Origin: Azolla caroliniana
Lineage: Eukaryota; Polypodiophyta
Length of the DNA stretch: 64,000 nt
Direction of reading: 5' to 3'
NCBI GenBank assembly: GCA_043228905.1
Contig: JBHGNT010000008.1
Span: 12,462,001 to 12,526,000 of the forward strand
Every line of letters begins with the position of its first letter. The first letter of the stretch is position 1. Position numbers and translations under genes: made by a program. The notes beneath the pieces were generated by a model that saw only the letters and a list, made by a program, of their open reading frames with translations, did no database searches and was not told the DNA's origin. Below, piece by piece: positions 1 through 8,824 of this stretch.

Positions 1-452
1 TTATATGAAGGTCTCCTCTACTAGATAACTTTCCCTTGCTTTCTTTTTTACGCTTTTTTTAGAAGTTTTCCTTCTCCTATTCGTATGTATGACACAACGA
101 TCTTCTAATCATCATATCTCCCTCATCCACACTTTAAATTTAGAGATTTAAAATGCTATGGATAGCTCTCATTATAATCTTTCCAACCTGTATATGAACA
201 TGATATTTGGCTTCAAAACAAACGAGTTATGAGCATTCATTTCAGACTGGGTTTTAGTGGCCCACTTTTTTCTTCTTTTACTTTTCTCCATGTGTCTTGC
301 AATTAGTTTAACCTATCCTCAAGACCTTGGTTCATGTTCTTGAACTCTGGATGTGAATGCTCCATACCTTATATTCTTGTAGTGTTCAATACCTTGAATT
401 CTAAAAACACTTTCACATTATGGTGCCCTATGATGATGTGCCTTGTGTGTTT
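1..452. other. No recognisable gene
   Basis: AT-rich, pyrimidine-rich sequence with no convincing reading frame or terminal repeat. It lies downstream, in - strand terms, of a Copia-type 3' accessory frame, so it may be a decayed LTR, but no second copy is present here to prove that. Confidence 0.4.
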
Positions 453-985
453 CTAGATGTATTGTGCTAGAGTTTTGAGGGGCAAATTCTTGCGCAACAC
501 CGTATGTTCCCGCTTTGAATGACTTTCTCGGTCACCTTGTTTGCTCAAAAGGCCCATCTCAACTCCTTCGCTCTTGTGACTCTGGTGCTTCTCGACCCAT
601 TGGCTCCTTCGTGTCGGTGTTGACGTCTGCTGCCTTGTATTCCGCTTGGCCTTCATGTGAACCAACTCCTCCGAATAGAACTGTTCAACCGAATTGGCTA
701 CCTTCGATTCGTTCCCGTTGTTGTCTGAATTAACTGTCTCCAATTCATCTTCATTCTTCAGGCCCTTCACCACATCAGACTATGTCCTGGTCCTAGCCTT
801 CATTTTCTGATCAGCTCTATCCTTCTTGTCTCTGTCGTTGTTTCCTCTTTCTCTGTCTTTATTTGATGTCTTGATTTCTTTAGTCGACTCGGCTCCCTTT
901 ATTTAATTTTCGTTCTCCTTCTCTCTGGTTGTTTCTCCGGTGCCTTTACATGTCCTCTCCATTTCTGTCCTCAAGTCCGGAAGCC
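453..985 (-). pseudogene. Remnant of Copia 3' accessory ORF (ORF3)
   Basis: The - strand encodes a hydrophilic K/R-rich peptide with the signature SDVVKGLKNEDELET, then a basic tail. The same signature occurs downstream of RNase H in copia-C (about 21480-21400, -) and in copia-1 (28122-27814, -). Here no pol is visible beside it, so this is an isolated 3' fragment of the same Copia family. A TAG interrupts the frame just before the signature. The product's function is unknown; the three-copy match shows it is a real component of the element. Confidence 0.55.
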
Positions 986-1235
986 ATCTGGTTAGTCCGG
1001 TTAGTTGGGCCCGAAGGACGAAGGAGAGTGACACCACGTGGCATATGGCATTGGTTCACTAACGAGATGCTACGGAAGCTCGAAATCAGTGGGGGTGGCT
1101 TCCTACTACCCGTAGAGAACCAGTTTCGGAGGATGATCGAGAGTCACGGGAGGGCTTCCGCACCGGAGGAGATGGGGTGCATCGACCCAGCCATCGTCGA
1201 ACCGATGGTGATATTCACAATACCCCATGTACCGT
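986..1235 (+). pseudogene. Gypsy (gypsy-3A) fragment upstream of reverse transcriptase
   Basis: Encodes the segment just before the RT palm (WFTNEMLRKLEISGGGFLLP ... VIFTIPHVP). It closely matches the - strand gypsy-3B frame near 55150-54960. The reading continues in frame at 14595 (PWNLKTIPVPRA), so 1236-14594 is an insertion inside this gene. The CCGT at 1232-1235 is repeated at 14595-14598 as target-site duplication. Upstream gag and protease are absent or outside the window. Confidence 0.8.
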
Positions 1236-1345
1236 TGTCGTGAAGTACGAAAGCTTCACATTAAAAATCTACAATAAGATAAATACGTAACTAAAATAAC
1301 ATTTGATAATGTTTTATATATAAAGATAATATTAACAACACATAT

Positions 1346-1370
1346 GGGTGAAAGCATGCGAGTGGAAACA
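1346..1370 (+). repeat. Left terminal inverted repeat of the TIR transposon
   Basis: Twenty-four of 25 bases pair with 13593-13569 on the other strand. The first AGCTAATTAGCT-type motif follows within about 50 bp. Confidence 0.9.
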
Positions 1371-1695
1371 ATTAGCTATGTCCTTGACATAGCTAATTAG
1401 CTATGCAAAAAGCTACCATTGATAAATAGTCATTTTAGTAAAAAGCCATCATTAATAAATTAAGTATGCAAAAAACTACCATTGAAAATACTAGAGTGTT
1501 TTAATTACATATGTAAATGAGTGCCATAAATGTGCAACATAAATTGATGTGTGCACCATAAATGTGTACCATAAATTATATATCGAATTCCTAGGTCCAT
1601 TATGCATGATCCTTTGCCACATCACGTAGGCCATCTCTAGTTGAGTACTGTGGGTTAGTTGCTACCACTGTTGCTAAACCCTATCGAGTCCACCT

Positions 1696-2560
1696 GCCGC
1701 CACTCTACACTGAGGGGCTGCTACTGTGCGTTCCAAGCATCATCAAAGAGCTGCTCAATCTGACGGGGTTCTCTTCTCTGTGACACTCTACACTCAGGGG
1801 CCACTATTGTGCATTCCAAGCATCATCAAAGAGTTGTTCAATCTGACGGGGTTCTCTTCTTTGTGCCACTCTACACTCAGGGGCCATTACTGTGCGTTCC
1901 AAGCATCATCAAAGAGCTGTTCAATCTGAGGGGGTTCTCTTCTCTGTGCCACTCTACACTCAGGGGCCATTACTGTGCGTTCCAAGCATCATCAAAGAGC
2001 TGTTCAATCTGAGGGGGTTCTCTTCTCTGTGCCACTCTACACTCAGGGGCCGCTGCTGTGCGTTCCAAGCATCATCAAAGAGTTGTTCAATCTGACGGGG
2101 TTCTCTTCTCTTTGCCACTCTACACTCAGGGGTTGCTACTGTGCGTTCCAAGCATAATCGAAGAGCTATTCAATCTGACGGGGTTCTCTTCTCTTTTCCA
2201 CTCTCACTCAGGGGCCGCTACTGTGCGTTTCAAGCATCATTGGTAACTGTTCAATCTGACGGGGTTCTCTTCTCTTTTCCACTCTCACTCAGGGGCCGCT
2301 ACTATGCGTTTCAAGCATCATTGGTAACTGTTCAATCTGACGGGGTTCTCTTCTCTATGCCACTCTATTCTCAAGTGCCTTCTATGTGCGTTTCAAGCAT
2401 CATCGGTAACTGTTCAATCTGACGGGGTTCTCTCCTCCATTGCCATCATTCTATACTCAGTTGCCACTACTGTCCAGTCCCGGATTGCTTCCACATTTCG
2501 ATTTGACGGAGTTCACTCATCCAACGGCAACATTCTACACTCAGTTGTTGCCATTGGTCG
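1696..2560 (+). repeat. Minisatellite, period 81-83 bp, about nine copies
   Basis: A unit containing ctgtgcgttccaagcatcat recurs at 83-bp steps from 1726 to 2141, then at 81-82-bp steps to about 2386, and decays toward 2560. Because 83 is not a multiple of three, overlapping open frames appear in all phases; these are repeat artefacts. The array lies between the left TIR and the transposase start, where a promoter or 5' UTR is expected. Confidence 0.9.
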
Positions 2561-2755
2561 GTCTTGGATCGCCTCCTCAACTGTTGGATCCAACAGAGTG
2601 AAATCCTCTACTGTTCGGTCTTGGATTGCAATAACTTTTCTGTCTATTGATTATCTTGTGTATTGTTGTGTCTAATCTTGTGTATTGTGTGGAATATTTT
2701 TGTGTATTGTTGTTGCCCATAGCCATCTTTAATACTTGTTTTTTTTTCTGGAAAT

Positions 2756-2765
2756 TTAGGGTTTT
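2756..2765 (+). promoter_or_regulatory. Telo-box next to the transposase start codon
   Basis: TTAGGGTTTT (reverse AAAACCCTAA) lies 3 bp upstream of the ATG at 2769. Telo-boxes near plant start sites are known binding sites for TRB-type Myb proteins. The preceding poly-T ending AAATTTAG also looks like a 3' splice site of a leader intron. Confidence 0.45.
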
Positions 2766-2768
2766 AAC

Positions 2769-5700
2769 ATGTCTAGCCAAATGGAAGGGGAAGAAGGGTG
2801 TTTAGAATTACCCCTCAATGATCATAAGGATAGGGATGATGTTATCAGGACACAACAAGCCATACGAAACTATTGGGCAGAAAAAAAAAGGAAACATCGT
2901 CAATTGTTGAAGGATACGAAAGCCACACTCAGTAAAGGTAAGGATAGTTTAGATGAGAATGTAAGTAATGCGACTACCATCATAGAGAGAAAGGTTGTAG
3001 ACTATTTCAATGTTCAAACCAAGCACATCAGCAATGAAGAAAAGAAGGTAGTACTTTATGGAATATGTAATGATCCATCGATAAAGGACTTAGTTGATTG
3101 TGATGGTCTTAATGCAAACATATCATCTATTTTAGTAAATAATCTTCGTAATAGTTTCGTATCCATGAGCAGGTCAGAAGATGATCTTGTCTTAAAAAGG
3201 TCTAGTCTAATGATGTTACTTAATAGTGATGTTGACGATATAAACATCAGTGAGCTATCTAAGGTAATTGGTGTTAGTAGAAAAACAGTGTACAATACAA
3301 TGAACCGTATAATTTCCTCGGGTGAAGGAACTAGTCTACTAAAGCTAACTACAAGATGTAAGCCAATGACACCCATAACATTTGAAATCAAGGATGTAAT
3401 CACAATGTTTTGGACTAATGAGAGTAGGGTTTCACCCAATAAAAAGGATTTATGCAGGAAACGTGTTGGAAGAAATCAATACGAGGAGCATCCCATTCAT
3501 CTTCTTGATGTACCTCAGGTATTTACATTTATCTCAACATTTGTTTTGACTCTACTCGGAAAGTTAATTAGCTCAGTTAGCAGAAAAGCTAATTAGCTTA
3601 TCAGTTACATTTACCTCAGTTAGCTACTAGGATCGCTACTACATAGGTAACTAGCTACTCTCAATAGTTACTACCATGATAGCTAATTAGCTATTCTCAA
3701 TAGCTAATTTAGGTACTACCAGATAATTAGCTGTACTGCTAGCTAGTTAGCTATCATGGTAGCTAGTTAGCTATTTCGTTATTACCAGCTAATTAGCTAC
3801 TAGGAAAGCTAATTAGCTACCATGATAGCTAATTAGCTACTATGATAGCTACTACATAGGTAACTGGCTACTCTCAATAGCTACTACCATGATAGCTAAT
3901 TAGTTAGGATAGCTAATTAGCCACCATTATAGCTAATTAGCTACTAGACCAGCTAATTAGCTACCATGATAGCTAATTAGTTACTATGACAGCTAATTAG
4001 CCACCGTGATAGCTAATTAGCTACCATGATAGCTAATTAGCTACTATACCAGCTAATTAGCTACCATGATAGCTAATTAGCTACTATACCAGCTAATTAG
4101 CTACCATGATAGCTAATTAGCTACTATACCAGCTAATTAGCTACTATACCAGCTAATTAGCTACCATGATAGCTAATTAGTTACTAGGAAAGCTAATCAG
4201 CCACCATTATAGCTAATTAGCTACTAGACTAGCTAATTAGCTACCACGATAGCTAATTAGCTACTAGACCAGCTAATTAGCTACCATGATAGCTAATTAG
4301 TTACTAGGAAAGCTAATTAGCCACCATGATAGCTAATTAGCTAGTAGACAAGCTAATTAGCCACCATGATAGCTAATTAGCTACTAGGACAACTAATTAG
4401 CTACTAGGACAGCTAATTAGCTACCATGATAGCTAATTAGCTACTACGACAGCTAATTAGCTACCATGATAGCTAATTAGCTACTAGAATAGCTAATTAG
4501 CTACCATGATAGCTAATTAGCTACTATGACAGCTAATTAGCTACCATGATAGCTAATTAGCTACTACGACAGCTAATTAGCTACCATGATAGCTAATTAG
4601 CTACTAGAATAGCTAATTAGCTACCATGATAGCTAATTAGCTACTAGGACAACCAATTAGCTACTAGAATAGCTAATTAGCTACCATGATAGCTAATTAG
4701 CTACTACGACATCTAATTAGCTACCATGATAGCTAATTAGCTACTAGGACAACCAATTAGCTACTAGGACAGCTAATTAGCTACCATGATAGCTAATTAG
4801 CTACTACGACAGCTAATTAGCTACCATGATAGCTAATTAGCTACTAGAATAGCTAATTAGCTACCATGATAGCTAATTAGCTACTACGACAGCTAATTAA
4901 CTACCATGATAGCTAATTAGCTACTAGGACAACTAATTAGCTACCATGATAGCTAATTAGCTACTAGAATAGCTAACTAGCTACTAGAATAGCTAATTAG
5001 CTACTAGGATAGTTAGCTAGTTACGAGAATAACTAATTCCCCTTTATTACGCAGGTCGATTTATTTATTAGGTTCAAACGAATGCATCCAACTATCAAAG
5101 TTCAACTACGAACATTCGAGTCTCTTAAGCCACACTTTGTGAGACGCTTAAAGGATCGATACACATGTTGTTGCATTTACCATGTACAGATGGGTTTTCT
5201 GAAGGACTCTGTTAATCTACTACGTCACCATAGCGCATCCCTAACTAATACAGTTTGCACATGTGGGTGCCAAATCTGTCGATCAAGCCCGCAAGAGGAG
5301 TGTAAATCATCTGAGCACGTTATCTCTTCCATGAGTTATTTATTAGATTCAATATTGTGTCCGAGAGAATCTGACGCTATCTTCCATATTCATAAATGTG
5401 TCATGGGTTTATGTCAAGATTGTGGCCCTACTAGATTTAGGTGGTGTCCAAATGAATTGAGTAGTGAAATATTGATCTCTGTGAAGTTATTTGAGTCAGT
5501 GAACACCAATTTCGAAGGAAAGGTGTGTAAAAGAAAGGATCTAGTTCGGAAGATGCTTAAACCAAGGGATTTGGTGTCTCTGTTTGTAGTATCTCTAGGA
5601 AAGTTCATTAAACACAACTTCATTTATTCATGGCAGGCCCATCAGTTTAAGACTTGCATATCTGATTTCCCAAATGATGTAGTAGTCTCAGTAGTAGATT

Positions 5701-6896
5701 TCGCAGAGAATTATACTTTCAAGCAGCAGAATGAAATTCAATCTATGCATTGGTGTTCAGTTCAGGTAACCATTTTTGTGCACATAACATATTTTCGAGT
5801 TTCAGGTGATGTTAAAAAAGTAATTCATTTCTTTATTTCCGATGATAAGAAGCATGATACCTTGTTCGTCCAACATTGTTTTAAGTTACATTGGCAGTGG
5901 TTATTAGCTCAACGTTTGGAGCTTACTCAACATTGGGTCTGGTCTGACGGAGCTGCGTCACAATTCAAGGCTCGACGTCCATTTTATTTTGTGGGGAGGT
6001 ATCCTGCTATAACAGGTTTGGAGATGAGATGGAATTTTTTTGGGTCTGGCCATGGTAAAGGTGAACATGATGGTGCAGGGGCTGTTATAAAGCGGGCACT
6101 TACCCATGAACAACTAAAGACAGATGGTGTGCACATGAATTGTGCATCACATGTAGTTGAATTTTTAAGAACAAATATGTCGACGAGTGCCACAGGTGTT
6201 TATTCCTCGCAAGTTCGAGATATCAAACGTGAATTTTGGGAAGTGAAGATAGATGAAGTAAATAGGGAGAAGACCTGGGAGTGCCAAGGAATTCCCGAAT
6301 TGCGATCTCTGCATGCTGTTCGCGGTTATTCCAGGTTGGATGGTCATTGTATTGCGGTTAGAGAATTGACTTGTTTTTGCTTCCATTGTGTGCAGGGAAA
6401 TTGGAGATATTGTCTAAACAAAGCATACATTCAGAATTGGGAGTATCACACTCTGAATGATAAGGAAGCAGTTGATGGAGAAACAGGGCAGAATGCTGAC
6501 TTCACATATGAGGGACTTGGAGATACTTTGAGTGATGTCCTGAACGTTGGGGATAACTTCGTTGTAAATGCTGAAGAAGGCAATTCAGAGGGTGCTGATT
6601 TCTATATATTAAAGTGCACGGTTAGTAAACAGTGTGCAAGGCAGAATATTGTAGATGCATGGGGAAATTTTGTATCTGCCGGGACATTCTACATCGAAGG
6701 CATTTTTTATGCAAAACTAGATGACTACGAATATGTGTACAGGCTGTTAGAAGACAAACCAGCAGCGTATATGTACTCTCATTTGGTCAGATGCATCAAC
6801 GTCCCAATGTCAGAATACAATAGCTGCTCCGGTTTATACACTGTTGGTGCTAATGTGTATGAATGTATTTACAATAGTATGCCATGGAATTTGTAG
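2769..6896 (+). CDS. DDE-like transposase, two exons, 863 aa predicted
   Basis: Exon 1 is 2769-3518 (250 codons, ends CAG|GT). Exon 2 is 5055-6896 (acceptor TTACGCAG). The join is phase 0, and exon 2 is open upstream of its first internal ATG at 5082. Residues 158-181 form a helix-turn-helix (ISELSKVIGVSRKTVYNTMN). Cysteine clusters lie near 317-325 and 365-373. A likely RNase-H-fold core follows: a strand ending VVSVVDFAENYT (D465), WVWSDGAASQFK (D548), and the block HGKGEHDG (E587 or D589). Candidate acids are therefore D465, D548 and D589/E587. From memory, uncharacterised animal proteins (cnidarian, arthropod) share the SDG and HGKG..DG.G blocks, but I cannot name the family. No stop codons. 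The gene starts 1.4 kb inside the left TIR. Confidence 0.85.
3519..5054 (+). repeat. Transposase intron 1: 20-bp palindromic satellite array
   Basis: Bounded by CAG|GTATTT and TTACGCAG|G. From about 3560 to 5035 it consists almost only of a 20-bp unit, AGCTAATTAGCTACNANGAN, in strict 20-bp register for over 1 kb, often alternating a ccatgat and a ctaggac/ctacgac form (40-bp dimers). The core AGCTAATTAGCT is a perfect palindrome with a TAATTA centre, the kind of core homeodomain proteins bind. About 70 units are present. Its removal joins two coding halves in frame, which supports a real intron. Confidence 0.88.
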
Positions 6897-7373
6897 CTAC
6901 AAGTAGCACTTACCATGTTCTCTTGTAAAACAAACATGTATTTCGCGAAAACAGATCAATAAATTCGTTTGGAATCAATTTCTTGTATACAGTCTGCTTT
7001 CTGTGCTTCTTTCTCAATAAAATCATGTCTTTTTTGTTAAGTTTTAAGTTATAAGTTATAGCGAAATAGTCATCAGTAGCTAATTAGCTGTACAAATGCA
7101 GCTAATTAGCTGTACAAATGTATTTACAATATTATGCCATGGAATTTGTAGCTACAAGTAGCACTTACCATGTTCTCTTGTAAAACAAACATGTATTTCG
7201 CGAAAACAGATCAATAAATTCGTTTGGAATCAATTTCTTGTATACAGTCTGCTTTCTGTGCTTCTTTCTCAATAAAATCATGTCTTTTTTGTTAAGTTTT
7301 AAGTTATAAGTTATAGCGAAATAGTCATCAGTAGCTAATTAGCTGTACAAATGCAGCTAATTAGCTGTACAAA
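6864..7373 (+). repeat. 255-bp tandem duplication at the 3' end of the transposase gene
   Basis: 6864-7118 is repeated at 7119-7373 with very few differences. The unit holds the last codons and stop of the transposase, two AATAAA-type polyadenylation signals and two AGCTAATTAGCTGT motifs. The second copy repeats only the C-terminal codons and 3' UTR. The near identity implies a recent event. Confidence 0.9.
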
Positions 7374-7520
7374 TGTAGCTAATTAGCTGTCAATAGCTAA
7401 ATAGTCATCAATAGAATGAAATCAACAATCTGCAACATATTCCTCAAATTACATAGTAGATAAGTACAGTGGGAACAAGTAATTAAATTCTTCATTGAAT
7501 AATGTCATCTCTTTACATAT

Positions 7521-8654
7521 TTATAAATTACCATTGGAAATGTCTACAAATCTCCTATAAACAGCTAAGCTCTTGCTAGTCAGTGGAAGGAGTCTACATA
7601 TATTATCCGCATATTGAGCTCGGTATGGAGTCCACAACCATGCACCTAGTTGGCAGCTCACTGTTTGCACCAGGTACTGTTCAGGCATTTCCTCGGGTAG
7701 AATGAGACAGCATCTCCGAATATTGAAGTAGTGTCGGAAATGTTCTGTATCCAAAATCAATGTATTGTCAGCATTATATTCAGGCCAAGTAGCCCAAAAA
7801 TCAGAAAGCCTCTTGAATCTTGCAGCTTCCATCTGCTCACAATTTTCTCGTGCCCATTGACCTTTAAAACGACTTCGCCATTTTGGGAAGAATCTTGCCA
7901 AACACTTCCACACATCTGATTTTGGTTTCTCACTCCAAATAAACAAATCGAAGTACTCCGCAGCCCACTCTAGAAACTGATTTGCGTCCCTCCTTGGCTG
8001 CATATATCTCACACTCATCAAGACTTTATCCAGCTCCAAGATCAAGGCTCTTCGCTCGACTTCTAGTGGTTTAGGTTTCCATTCCTGAAACTGAGCCGCT
8101 GTTACACCATTTTCTGGTAGGATACGATCAATCTCAATCAGCTCAGGTTCGGCTGACACAACTGGTGTCCTTTTACTCTTTAAACCCCTAGTCGACTGTG
8201 TTGGGCCTAGCTTCACATTCTGGTGCTCTTGTTTTGTCGACTTAGTTATCAATCCTTGGATTACCTCAGTGCATGTAGCTACTGTTCTGCTCGATATCAA
8301 TCCACTGGTATCACATGCTGCATCTACCTGCAACACCAAGTCATCCGTGCTACATGCTGCATCTACCTGCAACACCAAGTCATCCGTGCTACATGCTGCA
8401 TCTACCTGCAACACCAAGTCATCCGTGCTACATGCTTGATCAACTTGTGTGACCAGATCACTTGTGTCAGTTGCTACATCTACTTTCAAGATGGGGCCCT
8501 TTAAACATGCCGCAACATCAACAGTATCCACACTGCCATTGGCCTTACGAGCAATAGAATCAAACCCTTTAGACTCTGCAACATCAGAAAACACCAACAT
8601 ATTCACACTCACAAAGTAACTACTAGTCTCACAAAACAATATCCTGAACATCAA
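7521..8654 (-). CDS. FCP1/NIF-like HAD phosphatase-fold protein, 377 aa
   Basis: Residues about 200-325 match the FCP1/NIF (CTD phosphatase) layout: hydrophobic strand RRALILELDKVLMSV, then NQFLEWAAEYFDLFIWSEK (compare REFL..L..YE..IWS in the family), then NTLILD with CLILPEEMPEQ. The nucleophile motif, normally D-x-D, reads E207-L-D209, so ordinary catalysis is doubtful. Residues about 71-115 are an acidic repeat (CSTDDLVLQVDAA, 13 aa). The N-terminus is unlike anything I know. The start is ATG at 8654; a join to the upstream RING-like gene by alternative splicing is possible. The frame is intact. The gene is convergent with the transposase. A role in host RNA polymerase II control is speculation. 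Confidence 0.7.
   Translation of the reverse strand: MMFRILFCETSSYFVSVNMLVFSDVAESKGFDSIARKANGSVDTVDVAACLKGPILKVDVATDTSDLVTQVDQACSTDDLVLQVDAACSTDDLVLQVDAACSTDDLVLQVDAACDTSGLISSRTVATCTEVIQGLITKSTKQEHQNVKLGPTQSTRGLKSKRTPVVSAEPELIEIDRILPENGVTAAQFQEWKPKPLEVERRALILELDKVLMSVRYMQPRRDANQFLEWAAEYFDLFIWSEKPKSDVWKCLARFFPKWRSRFKGQWARENCEQMEAARFKRLSDFWATWPEYNADNTLILDTEHFRHYFNIRRCCLILPEEMPEQYLVQTVSCQLGAWLWTPYRAQYADNICRLLPLTSKSLAVYRRFVDISNGNL
8310..8440 (-). repeat. 39-bp tandem repeat inside the FCP-like gene
   Basis: Three nearly perfect 39-bp copies plus a degenerate one encode 13-aa blocks (CSTDDLVLQVDAA). The length is a multiple of three, so the frame is kept. Confidence 0.9.
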
Positions 8655-8785
8655 AGAGTTTCAGTCATAGAACAACACTCTTCAAATTATCTTGGAAAAA
8701 CATCATAGAGTTCCATTACATAATGTGGATCAAGCAACAACCAATCTGAGGTTTTACTTGTCCAACAGGATAGTAAAACTTCATA

Positions 8786-8794
8786 AAACCCTAG
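8786..8794 (-). promoter_or_regulatory. Telo-box upstream of the FCP-like gene
   Basis: AAACCCTAG (CTAGGGTTT on the coding strand) lies about 130 bp upstream of the 8654 start, in the 170-bp gap after the RING-like gene. This suggests the FCP-like gene has its own promoter. Confidence 0.35.
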
Positions 8795-8824
8795 CAAAAT
8801 CCCTAAGCTAACAATCATATCCAA

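Noticed and set aside
1726-2422. Series of overlapping 60-93-codon frames with nearly identical peptides
   Set aside because: Frame-shifted readings of one 83-bp minisatellite; no start context and no independent support.
3560-5035. CRISPR-like array
   Set aside because: No unique spacers; a simple 20-bp satellite with a palindromic core in a plant genome.
5766-5805. A 40-nt GT...AG candidate intron inside transposase exon 2
   Set aside because: Too short, not a multiple of three, and its removal would destroy an open frame that reads through it as a plausible beta-strand.
8223-8504. + strand frame of 93 codons
   Set aside because: Antisense shadow of the 39-bp repeat in the FCP-like gene.
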